Shown here in pieces: positions 14,882 through 20,350 of a DNA stretch of 24,284 nucleotides. Below the pieces are notes generated by a model. It searched no databases and was not told the origin of the DNA. It saw nothing but the letters and a program-made list of their open reading frames with translations. Source of the stretch: a virus; IMG/VR virus record IMGVR_UViG_3300032242_003012, positions 1 through 24,284 of that record, one strand, 5' to 3'. A program made the position numbers and the translations under genes. Position 1 is the first letter of the stretch; every line of letters begins with the position of its first letter.

Positions 14882-15106
14882 ATGAAAGCTATTGTATGGA
14901 GTAAAAATGCCTGCCCTTTCTGTGATCAGGCCAAGAATCTGCTCAAACTGAAGGGTATTGAATTTGAAGAGCGCAATGTAAGTAAAGATTGGACCAAAGA
15001 GCAACTGCTAGAAGCAGTACCTACTGCGAGGACAGTACCGCAGATATTTTTAGATGAGGAACTGATTGGTGGATTCACAGAGCTCAAAAAATACTTTAAT
15101 TCTTAA
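14882..15106 (+). CDS. Glutaredoxin
   Basis: This 74-aa protein is a minimal glutaredoxin: active site CPFC (Cys11, Cys14) after a first beta strand (MKAIVWSKNA), the cis-Pro segment TVPQIFLD and the glutathione-binding GGFTEL. It starts one base after the nrdB stop, so it is very likely the electron donor of the phage ribonucleotide reductase, like T4 NrdC. The size is at the short end of the family but all elements are present. The start of the next gene lies inside its 3' end. Confidence 0.95.
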   Translation: MKAIVWSKNACPFCDQAKNLLKLKGIEFEERNVSKDWTKEQLLEAVPTARTVPQIFLDEELIGGFTELKKYFNS

Positions 15107-15542
15107 TGATCCTGCAGACGAGGATGTGGTTACTATCGGCGATGGCATAACAGATGGGCTATCTTACAGCGTAACCGCTCCGGTAACAGGCAGTTACTAT
15201 TCTACAGCGACTATGAATTACGGCAACATTACTATTAGTAATGGCGGTTCTAGTGGTAGTGGTTTTCTCTACAGTAATGGGGCTGGCAATTCTTGGAGCA
15301 CTATCACAGCAGGAACAAACACGCCTAGCCTACATGTAACAGGTGAAGCCGAATTTGAAAATGATATTACTATCAAAGGTGTTAGCATCATCAAGACACT
15401 AAATGACATCAACAAACGTCTAGCGATATTAGTCCCAGATCCGGAAAAACTCGAACACTTTGAGGCACTTAAAAAAGCCTACGATCATTATAAGATGATA
15501 GAAGCACTTTGTGAACTTCCCAAGGAACAAAATGACTCCTAA
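15069..15542 (+). CDS. Phage structural-type protein starting inside the glutaredoxin gene
   Basis: The frame continues upstream of the grx stop. GAGGA at 15056-15060 precedes a TTG (15066) and a GTG (15069); GTG is preferred, and no in-frame ATG exists before base 15211. The about 157-aa product has a Gly/Ser/Thr/Asn-rich beta N-terminal half (LILNDPADEDVVTIGDG, then ITISNGGSSGSGFLYSNG). Its C-terminal helical segment, DITIKGVSIIKTLNDINKRL followed by AILVPDPEKLEHFEALKKAY, is a pattern I know from T4-like virion-associated proteins (a KGxSLxxxLxxIxxRLAILxPxPE motif). A structural role is likely; coupling to grx is unusual. Confidence 0.8.
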   Translation: MDSQSSKNTLILNDPADEDVVTIGDGITDGLSYSVTAPVTGSYYSTATMNYGNITISNGGSSGSGFLYSNGAGNSWSTITAGTNTPSLHVTGEAEFENDITIKGVSIIKTLNDINKRLAILVPDPEKLEHFEALKKAYDHYKMIEALCELPKEQNDS

Positions 15543-15693
15543 AGATCCACAAGTTGAAAAACTAGAACAACGTATAAAAGAACTTGAAAGAGTCGTAAAG
15601 ATCCTAGCAGGTAAAATTTCTTATCTCGAGCGTGAGAATACACGTAGGAAAGATAATATTAATAATATTGCACAACACATTACTAGAAAGTAA
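15532..15693 (+). CDS. Small coiled-coil protein
   Basis: The ATG at 15532 has AAGGA five bases upstream and is preferred over an in-frame GTG at 15511. The 53-aa product is a single charged coiled coil (VEKLEQRIKELERVVKILAG, then YLERENTRRK) with leucine and isoleucine at heptad positions and a basic tail. It overlaps the end of the preceding virion-type gene by 11 bases and precedes thyX. It may be an oligomerising partner or chaperone of its neighbour. No family is recognised. Confidence 0.7.
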   Translation: MTPKDPQVEKLEQRIKELERVVKILAGKISYLERENTRRKDNINNIAQHITRK

Positions 15694-15699
15694 AATTAA

Positions 15700-16374
15700 A
15701 TGAATGTTAGACTACTTAGTTACTCACAGCCAACTAAAGAATTCGCCGAGCTGGGTATCGGCGACGCCCAGGAACTCATTGCCTATTGCGCCCGTGTGTC
15801 CAATCCAAGCAATCAATTCAATACGGAAACATCCGAAAAACTTATACGATACCTTATCAAACACCAGCACTGGAGTCCTCTCGAAATGGTCTCAGCCTGT
15901 CTCGAAATCACCACTACCAGAGACATTGCAAGACAAATACTTAGACATCGTAGCTTCAGCTTCCAGGAGTTCAGTCAGCGATATGCTGACCCTACTAAAG
16001 ACCTGTCGTTTGTATGTAGAGAAGCACGATTGCAAGATACAACTAACAGACAAAACTCAAGAGAGCTTGACCTCGAGGACGATATGCACAGACAGATCGC
16101 GTATCAATGGGAAAATCTACAAAGAGATATCATTGATAAAACTAGATCGGCCTACGAATGGGCTATCAGTCGTGGCATAGCTAAAGAACAAGCTCGTGCA
16201 GTCTTACCTGAAGGACTGACTGTTAGTCGAATGTACATGAATGGTACTCTGCGCAGTTGGGTACACTACATTGATCTACGTAGTGCTAATGGCACACAAC
16301 TAGAACATCAGGAAATCGCTATCGCTTGTGCAAAAGTAATAGCCGAAGTATTTCCAATGGCTTCTACACTATAA
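15700..16374 (+). CDS. thyX: FAD-dependent thymidylate synthase ThyX
   Basis: This is a 224-aa protein with the complete ThyX motif RHRSFSFQEFSQRY (Arg82-Tyr95, pattern RHRxxSxxxxSxRY) that binds FAD and dUMP. It also has an upstream HWSPLEMVSACLEI helix and a C-terminal SRMYMNGTLRSWVHYIDLR segment. It converts dUMP to dTMP using methylene-tetrahydrofolate, FAD and NADPH. Together with nrdA, nrdB and glutaredoxin it gives the phage control of the thymidine pool. It starts six bases after the coiled-coil ORF. The length is normal and no residue looks missing. Confidence 0.97.
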   Translation: MNVRLLSYSQPTKEFAELGIGDAQELIAYCARVSNPSNQFNTETSEKLIRYLIKHQHWSPLEMVSACLEITTTRDIARQILRHRSFSFQEFSQRYADPTKDLSFVCREARLQDTTNRQNSRELDLEDDMHRQIAYQWENLQRDIIDKTRSAYEWAISRGIAKEQARAVLPEGLTVSRMYMNGTLRSWVHYIDLRSANGTQLEHQEIAIACAKVIAEVFPMASTL

Positions 16375-16378
16375 TGTC

Positions 16379-16858
16379 ATGTCAAATCTAGCAAAGGGGC
16401 GAGATAGCTACGATTCGACTAGTACAGGACTAATAGCATTTTTTAATAGGAACATAACTCCTTATCCTACAGAAGTAGGTGGCCCTGCGTTTGACCTAAT
16501 ACCTGTAGAAAAGCAAAAAGACCTAATGGTTAATATTGCTCGTATGCACGGCCAGCAGGAATACAATCGTATTATGGAATTGGTAAGTGTTTTACAAAAG
16601 CAAGCTGAATCTATAAAACGAAGATTAGAAATCACAGATGCTGTACATGCGGCCAAATACCAGTTCCAAGTAGCACACGGTCAGATATATTGGCTGGCAT
16701 GGGACACTAGGCATAAATGTACTTTACTAACACACCACGGACCAGATGATTGGTCTACTGGTAAACCAGAAAATTACGACTATATTGCCCAAGTAAAATA
16801 CTTAGGGGATTACAGTTGGCAAGAAGTTGACAAAGAGGGAAATTATGTTAATCAATAA
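16379..16858 (+). CDS. DUF2452-type conserved protein
   Basis: This is a 159-aa soluble protein. A helical N-terminal part (QKDLMVNIARMHGQQEYNRI, then VLQKQAESIKRRLEI) is followed by a compact beta-rich C-terminal part (KYQFQVAHGQIYWLAWDT, then HHGPDDWSTGKPENYDYIAQ, then KYLGDYSWQEV). The pattern YxFxxxxGxxYxLx... PxxW ... YxAxVKxLxDxxW fits my memory of the DUF2452 family. Function is unknown. It starts four bases after thyX, and the next gene overlaps its 3' end by 14 bases. Confidence 0.78.
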   Translation: MSNLAKGRDSYDSTSTGLIAFFNRNITPYPTEVGGPAFDLIPVEKQKDLMVNIARMHGQQEYNRIMELVSVLQKQAESIKRRLEITDAVHAAKYQFQVAHGQIYWLAWDTRHKCTLLTHHGPDDWSTGKPENYDYIAQVKYLGDYSWQEVDKEGNYVNQ

Positions 16859-17135
16859 AGGTCTAAGCAACGGAGACGTTGTAAGTATTAAAATACTCAA
16901 CGGTGATGAGATCATCGCACGTTTTGAATCAGAAGATAAAGATACTGTTACTATCAGTCGTCCACTAGCTCTTACTATGGGCGCACAGGGGTTGGGTATG
17001 ATTCCTTGGGTTTTTTTAGGTAATTCAGAAAAGATTACTCTACAGCGTAATCATGTATTCTTTGTTGTTCCAAGCAAGAAAGATGCGGCTGATCAGTATA
17101 TGGAAGGCACCACTGGAATCGCCCTGGTTAAATAA
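16845..17135 (+). CDS. Small Sm-like beta-barrel phage protein (tentative)
   Basis: The ATG at 16845 has GAGGGA four bases upstream and is preferred over an in-frame TTG at 16827. The 96-aa product is beta-rich: LSNGDVVSIKILNGDEIIAR, FESEDKDTVTISRPLAL, then IPWVFLGNSEKITLQRNHVF. The sequence 'GDxVxIKxxxGxEIxAxF...TxxxxxPL' resembles the first strands of an LSm/Sm-type barrel, an RNA-binding or scaffold fold, and similar proteins occur in T4-like marine phages as I recall. There is no direct evidence for RNA binding. Confidence 0.72.
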   Translation: MLINKGLSNGDVVSIKILNGDEIIARFESEDKDTVTISRPLALTMGAQGLGMIPWVFLGNSEKITLQRNHVFFVVPSKKDAADQYMEGTTGIALVK

Positions 17136-17156
17136 TAGTTTAACTAAGGAAGAATT

Positions 17157-18038
17157 ATGTCTACTCCGTGGATTAGCAGTAGTATACAAAGGTTTAGTAG
17201 CGACCCAGGCGTCCACGACCTTTATAAATCAGACAATGTTTTTGTTAACGGTGTTAATGTCGTCCTGTACGATGTTCCGGGAGAAAGCCCTGCACAAGCC
17301 GCGGCTACCTTAGCCAATATTAGCCTAGACGATGTATTCCATAGTCAAGGTCCAGAAGCGGCCGATAAGGCACAGCAAGCACTTGTAACAGCCGGGATCA
17401 TAAGTCAAGCAGAATACGACAATGCCAAAACAGCCGCGGCTGACAAGAATAATATCGACTCTGCAGGCAGTGCGTTTACAGGAACTAGTGCCATTATAGG
17501 ATTGGCTAATTTTGCCAACATTCAAGCTCCTGTTCCTGACACACTTCAATTGACGCCTAATGGTACCACAATGTCTACTATGATACGCAAAGTCACATTC
17601 CCTAAACATAATGTTCAAGCTCAGAAGGGGCTAACTGTTCCTCAGATTGTAACAAATTTAGCTAACCTAGCTCAGAACATTTGGGAACCATTAAAGGCTC
17701 AGTATCCGGACGCCTTTATCACTAATACGTTCCGCGAAGGTGAAAATCAAAGCCAACACGGCACAGGGCAAGCTATGGACATACAGTTCCACAAATTGCC
17801 ATCTAGCCAATATCTAGCCCGAGCACAATGGATGCGAGATAACCTACCATTTGATCAACTGTTGCTAGAATGTCATACCAGCGGTGCTCTTTGGATACAC
17901 GTCAGCCATTACAGCGGATATGGTGTAAAAGTACAACCAATTAACAAAGTAGCCTACATGATAAATGACGCTAATTTTACTCCAGGTCTGAAAGATTTAA
18001 GCACAGTTCCTGGTGTACGTCAATTTCCTGCGGCTTAA
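17157..18038 (+). CDS. Virion-type protein with C-terminal M15-like peptidase domain
   Basis: This is a 293-aa protein with AAGGAAG upstream. The N-terminal part (residues 1-60: DNVFVNGVNVVLYDVPGE) resembles the short 'xxVxVNGxxV' units of PAAR-like or baseplate proteins. The middle is Ala/Asn-rich and helical. The C-terminal domain (residues about 165-270) has the zinc-peptidase M15 pattern: SQHGTGQAMDIQF with His201 and Asp208, Glu238 in LLLECHTSG, and WIHVSH with His248. Enzymes with this signature cleave peptidoglycan peptides (D-Ala-D-Ala or L-Ala-D-Glu bonds). With no signal peptide it is probably virion-borne and acts during entry, though a lysis role is possible. Confidence 0.85.
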   Translation: MSTPWISSSIQRFSSDPGVHDLYKSDNVFVNGVNVVLYDVPGESPAQAAATLANISLDDVFHSQGPEAADKAQQALVTAGIISQAEYDNAKTAAADKNNIDSAGSAFTGTSAIIGLANFANIQAPVPDTLQLTPNGTTMSTMIRKVTFPKHNVQAQKGLTVPQIVTNLANLAQNIWEPLKAQYPDAFITNTFREGENQSQHGTGQAMDIQFHKLPSSQYLARAQWMRDNLPFDQLLLECHTSGALWIHVSHYSGYGVKVQPINKVAYMINDANFTPGLKDLSTVPGVRQFPAA

Positions 18039-18041
18039 ATA
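18034..18041 (+). promoter_or_regulatory. Late promoter-like box (CTTAAATA)
   Basis: CTTAAATA overlaps the stop of the M15-like gene, about 90 bases before the adhesin ATG. The leader between them contains a hairpin GACGAG (18088-18093)/CTCGTC (18110-18115). It is a 6/8 match to the late octamer. Confidence 0.4.
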
Positions 18042-18118
18042 TAGTATCCGTTAAGCGTAGTTGCATAGCAATTCCAGAATATTATCAGACGAGGGTAGAT
18101 CTTAACGGGCTCGTCACC

Positions 18119-18126
18119 GATAAATA
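18119..18126 (+). promoter_or_regulatory. T4-type late box (GATAAATA) abutting the adhesin start
   Basis: GATAAATA ends only five bases before the ATG at 18132. If used as a -10 box, transcription would begin at or next to the start codon and give a leaderless mRNA. No Shine-Dalgarno is visible just before this ATG. Confidence 0.45.
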
Positions 18127-18131
18127 ATCGT

Positions 18132-19055
18132 ATGACCCTACAATCCTCTGGCCCAATTTCAATAAACGATATAGATAACGAACTGCGTAGAATCCATTCG
18201 TCTTCCGATCTCGGGTCGGCCAATCCTAGAAAACTTGCTGGTATAAGTAGTGGACCTATTAGTTTAAGAGATTTTTATGGCAAAAGCCTAACCTACTCGG
18301 TAGAATATTTGGTAGTTGGAGGGGGAGGCGCTGGAGGAAGTTGGCAAGATTCTGTTGGTGTTGGTGGTGGCGGTGGAGCTGGCGGCTTAATCCGAGGAAC
18401 TGCTATTTTAACACCGGGTCAGACCTACACAGCGGTAATAGGTATGGGCGGGCAGGCTAATGGCGGGAATGGCGGTGATTCATCCTTAACTGGGTATGGT
18501 ATTTCAATACCGACTGCGATCGGTGGTGGCGGTGGCGGAACAATTAGCGGCAGTGGTGCCCCTGGTGGTTCAGGCGGTGGTGGTGCAGGTTATCGCTTTG
18601 GCGGGACTGCCGGCGGTTCCGGTACTGCAGGACAAGGATATGATGGCGGTGGCAGTTCTGGCGGAGGTAACAATCCGGGTGGCGGTGGAGGTGGTGGTGC
18701 AGGCGGACCCGGTCAAGGTGGTTCCGCAAGTAGCTACGGAAATGGTGGCCCCGGAGTACTAGTTTCATTCAATGGTACGCCTTATTATACTTTCGCAGTT
18801 GGTGGAAATAGTGGTAGTGCAAATGATGCAGATCCTGGCACCGGCAATGGCGGAGGCGGATGGACTGGTCCTTATGGGCCAGGCCGTGGCGGAAATGGTG
18901 GTTATGGCACTGTAATACTTGCCATACCTACCGCATTTTTTACTGGTAACCTTAGCGGATATTACAGTATAGGGTATGGTACTATACCTGGATATAACGT
19001 AGTCAGCTTTGGTGTAGGTTCATTAGGTGGATCTGGAGGAAGTTATACTGCATAA
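18132..19055 (+). CDS. Polyglycine-rich phage adhesin / tail-fibre tip protein
   Basis: This is a 307-aa protein. The N-terminus holds two copies of a short attachment motif (SSGPISINDIDNEL and SSGPISLRDFYGK), common at the start of T4-like tail proteins. The region from about 60 to 260 is dominated by Gly runs (VVGGGGAGG, GVGGGGGAGGL, NPGGGGGGGAGG) separated by short variable loops, like polyglycine-helix sandwich adhesins (gp38-type). The C-terminus is Tyr/Gly/Ser-rich. The likely role is receptor recognition at the tip of a fibre, with the loops setting specificity. GGT/GGC-rich codons raise local GC content, and ORFs in other frames here are by-products of this repetition. Confidence 0.85.
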   Translation: MTLQSSGPISINDIDNELRRIHSSSDLGSANPRKLAGISSGPISLRDFYGKSLTYSVEYLVVGGGGAGGSWQDSVGVGGGGGAGGLIRGTAILTPGQTYTAVIGMGGQANGGNGGDSSLTGYGISIPTAIGGGGGGTISGSGAPGGSGGGGAGYRFGGTAGGSGTAGQGYDGGGSSGGGNNPGGGGGGGAGGPGQGGSASSYGNGGPGVLVSFNGTPYYTFAVGGNSGSANDADPGTGNGGGGWTGPYGPGRGGNGGYGTVILAIPTAFFTGNLSGYYSIGYGTIPGYNVVSFGVGSLGGSGGSYTA

Positions 19056-19071
19056 CCAAATATTCCTTAGG

Positions 19072-19100
19072 TTGACAACATCCCTAGATTGTTGTATAAT
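19072..19100 (+). promoter_or_regulatory. Consensus sigma70 promoter for the basic peptide-tmRNA unit
   Basis: TTGACA (19072-19077), a 17-base spacer and TATAAT (19095-19100) are a perfect match to the bacterial housekeeping promoter. Transcription should begin near 19107 and run through the 33-aa ORF and the tmRNA to the terminator at 19605. Such a strong host-type promoter implies early or constitutive expression. Confidence 0.92.
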
Positions 19101-19129
19101 ACTAAAACTTTAACTAAGAAAGGTGCTAT

Positions 19130-19231
19130 ATGCCAAGTCCACGTAGAGTTAGTCAAATTTTAAAACGTAAAACCTCTTCAAGTGTTTTGGGTAAGCGTAA
19201 AGCTAGTCCAAAACCTAGAAAACGCAAGTAA
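19130..19231 (+). CDS. 33-aa highly basic peptide encoded upstream of the tmRNA
   Basis: The ATG follows AAGAAAGGTG and the ORF ends at TAA 19229-19231. The product starts MPSPRRVSQILKRK and ends ASPKPRKRK; about 40 percent of residues are Lys or Arg and none are acidic. It lies directly between a consensus sigma70 promoter and the tmRNA acceptor piece, leaving only a few bases before the RNA. Its composition resembles ribosomal-protein tails, small nucleoid proteins or RNA-binding peptides. It has no visible fold or known family. The ribosome binding site, promoter and composition support expression. Confidence 0.72.
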   Translation: MPSPRRVSQILKRKTSSSVLGKRKASPKPRKRK

Positions 19232-19298
19232 AGAATTGTTGTAATCCCTTCAAAGCGAAGGACTTCTGGACGTGGGTTCGACTCCCACCTGGTCCACC

Positions 19299-19393
19299 GA
19301 AGTATATTAGAATCCGTAAAAAGATCAGGTTTGGTATCCCAGTCACTGTCTTGGCATAGCCAGCATACTTAATAAACCGTAGTATATTTCGTT
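19299..19393 (+). other. Intervening segment of the permuted tmRNA precursor
   Basis: This approximately 95-base spacer lies between the acceptor 3' end and the coding-piece 5' end. It should be removed during maturation, leaving two separate RNA chains held by base pairing. It contains the repeated word AGTATATT (19301-19308 and 19381-19388) near both boundaries, which might help processing. No ORF with a ribosome binding site is visible. Confidence 0.7.
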
Positions 19394-19463
19394 GGGCCAG
19401 CCATGGTTTCGACAGGGGTAGATAGTAGAGACGGCAACACAGTAGGCGATGACTGTAAATCAA

Positions 19464-19556
19464 GCAAAACATACAAATGCAAAAACATTTGAATTCAAGA
19501 CATTCAGCGTAGAAGAAGTTGCTAGCAACGACTTCGCGTTCGAACTAGCGGCCTAA
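19464..19556 (+). other. tmRNA tag reading frame
   Basis: The reading frame ends GAA CTA GCG GCC TAA. Reading from the GCA at 19464, eight bases after the preceding hairpin, gives a 30-residue tag that starts AKHTNAKTFE and ends SNDFAFELAA. A second in-frame GCA (19479) would give 25 residues. The ELAA end fits the small-hydrophobic C-terminal degrons of other tmRNA tags, recognised by ClpXP and related proteases. The tag is long compared with the roughly ten residues common in proteobacteria. Confidence 0.85.
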
Positions 19557-19604
19557 GAAACCGCACTTGCGAGGCAACTATGCCTTGTCATCCAAAATAG
19601 TAAG

Positions 19605-19630
19605 AACCCGCTTTGGCGGGTTTCTTTTTG
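19605..19630 (+). terminator. Rho-independent terminator after the tmRNA
   Basis: AACCCGC (19605-19611) pairs with GCGGGTT (19616-19622) around a TTTG loop and is followed by TCTTTTTG. It closes the promoter-peptide-tmRNA transcription unit. Confidence 0.93.
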
Positions 19631-19693
19631 ATTCTTGTAAACTTTCCTCGGGACTAGCACGTTATTAGTGTATATAAACCCAAGGAGGGTATT

Positions 19694-19873
19694 ATGTTAA
19701 TGAGGACTAGGAATGAGAGAGTTTTGGATAGTTACCGCGATGATGTTAAGTCTCCTAAATATGAATCAGGCTGGAGCAACATCTGTGGATGTGGTAGCAA
19801 GTGGTGCGATACAAAAAGAACACACCCGTGCAGTTACTACGAAGGTAAAAAGAAAGACCACACTCAAAGGTGA
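19694..19873 (+). CDS. Alternative 59-aa Cys-rich ORF overlapping the next gene
   Basis: This ORF starts at an ATG after the best Shine-Dalgarno in the region (AAGGAGGGT, 19682-19690). The product begins MLMRTRNERVLDSYRDD and contains a CGCGSKWCDTKRTHPC cluster (Cys31, 33, 38, 46) that could bind zinc. It overlaps the 19713 ORF in another frame for most of its length, so one of the two may be spurious or both may be real. The strong ribosome binding site favours translation; no homologue is known to me. Confidence 0.4.
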   Translation: MLMRTRNERVLDSYRDDVKSPKYESGWSNICGCGSKWCDTKRTHPCSYYEGKKKDHTQR

Positions 19874-20057
19874 GATTGTCCGATATGGATTAAACGATGA
19901 CGAAATCGTCATTGACGATGATATCACGTTTGGCAGAAATCGTAATAAAATAAAACTACAACAAGAAGATCAAGACGAACTTAGTGATTATGTTAAGTTT
20001 AGATTATTCTTAGCTAGACAACTTGCCATGCGCAAATATCATCAAACTTGGGGTTGA
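19713..20057 (+). CDS. Secreted/periplasmic small protein of unknown function
   Basis: This 114-aa protein has GAGGA six bases upstream of its ATG. The N-terminus MREFWIVTAMMLSLLNMNQ followed by AGATS looks like a Sec signal peptide with an A-x-A cleavage site. The mature part is basic at first (TTKVKRKTTLKGE), then acidic (LNDDEIVIDDDITF), then helical (YVKFRLFLARQLAMRKYHQ). Apart from the overlapping 59-aa frame, it is the only candidate downstream of the tmRNA terminator. It would act in the periplasm, and its function is unknown. Confidence 0.7.
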   Translation: MREFWIVTAMMLSLLNMNQAGATSVDVVASGAIQKEHTRAVTTKVKRKTTLKGEIVRYGLNDDEIVIDDDITFGRNRNKIKLQQEDQDELSDYVKFRLFLARQLAMRKYHQTWG

Positions 20058-20082
20058 CTAGAAAGCCCTAGTACTGTAAACT
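20054..20082 (+). promoter_or_regulatory. Candidate sigma70-like promoter for the DksA-like gene
   Basis: TTGACT (20054-20059), 17 bases, then TAAACT (20077-20082). The -35 is good and the -10 weak (4/6). It lies so close to the ATG at 20090 that the transcript would have almost no leader; no Shine-Dalgarno is seen. Confidence 0.4.
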
Positions 20083-20089
20083 ATCGGCT

Positions 20090-20350
20090 ATGAACCACAA
20101 AGACGAATTCGAATACAACAATGAAGAAGAAGCCGAAATGGCTCAGATTCATTCCATCCACATGCATATGAATGCAGTCGCTGAAGTTCAGCGTAAGTTA
20201 GAAAAACAAGCTGAACAGCCTAGCCTAGAGGAATGCGAAGACTGTGGGGAAGAAATTCCCCTAGCCCGAAGAGAAGCAATTAGAGGGGTACAGCGTTGCA
20301 TCCATTGCCAAGAAATTCTTGACAAACGTAAAAAACTCTACGGGGCCTAG
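20090..20350 (+). CDS. DksA/TraR-type zinc-finger protein
   Basis: This 86-aa protein has a helical acidic N-terminal half (YNNEEEAEMAQIHSIHMHM, then VAEVQRKLEKQAE). The C-terminal C4 zinc finger is CEDCGEEIPLARREAI with Cys49 and Cys52, then RCIHCQEILDKRKK with Cys70 and Cys73. This is the DksA/TraR signature (CxxCGxxIPxxR...CxxCQ). Short members such as TraR and phage homologues bind the RNA polymerase secondary channel and change promoter choice without needing ppGpp. It is therefore a candidate modifier of host transcription. Its stop interlocks with that of the convergent gene. Confidence 0.88.
   Translation: MNHKDEFEYNNEEEAEMAQIHSIHMHMNAVAEVQRKLEKQAEQPSLEECEDCGEEIPLARREAIRGVQRCIHCQEILDKRKKLYGA

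Larger units (their letters stand above)
19238..19600 (+). ncRNA. ssrA: Circularly permuted (two-piece) tmRNA gene
   Basis: The tmRNA halves occur in reverse order. Upstream is the acceptor piece (about 19238-19298), with T arm GTGGG-TTCGACT-CCCAC (19272-19288) and acceptor strand CTGGTCC (19289-19295) followed by ACC. After an intervening segment (19299-19393) comes the coding piece, beginning GGGCCAG (19394-19400) and the tmRNA-type CATGGTTTCGACAGGGG. GGGCCAG pairs with CTGGTCC over seven pairs; the third is G-U, the alanine identity pair, and the discriminator is A. A hairpin (19439-19456) precedes the tag ORF, and the tag stop lies in the loop of GCGG (19548-19551)/CCGC (19561-19564). CCA is not fully encoded. 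Outer ends are approximate. It rescues stalled ribosomes with SmpB, presumably supplied by the host. Confidence 0.93.

Noticed and set aside
15704-16180. 158-codon open frame within thyX
   Set aside because: It lies wholly inside the complete thyX gene in another frame and its product has no protein-like motif.
18496-18768. Open frames on both strands in the glycine-repeat region
   Set aside because: They arise from GGT/GGC repetition of the adhesin gene; the products are low-complexity Val/Ala or His/Arg strings.
19238-19300. A tRNA-like 3' half (T arm and acceptor strand) that could be a lone or broken tRNA
   Set aside because: No D arm or anticodon arm lies upstream, and the acceptor strand pairs with the 5' end of the tmRNA coding piece instead, so it belongs to the permuted tmRNA.
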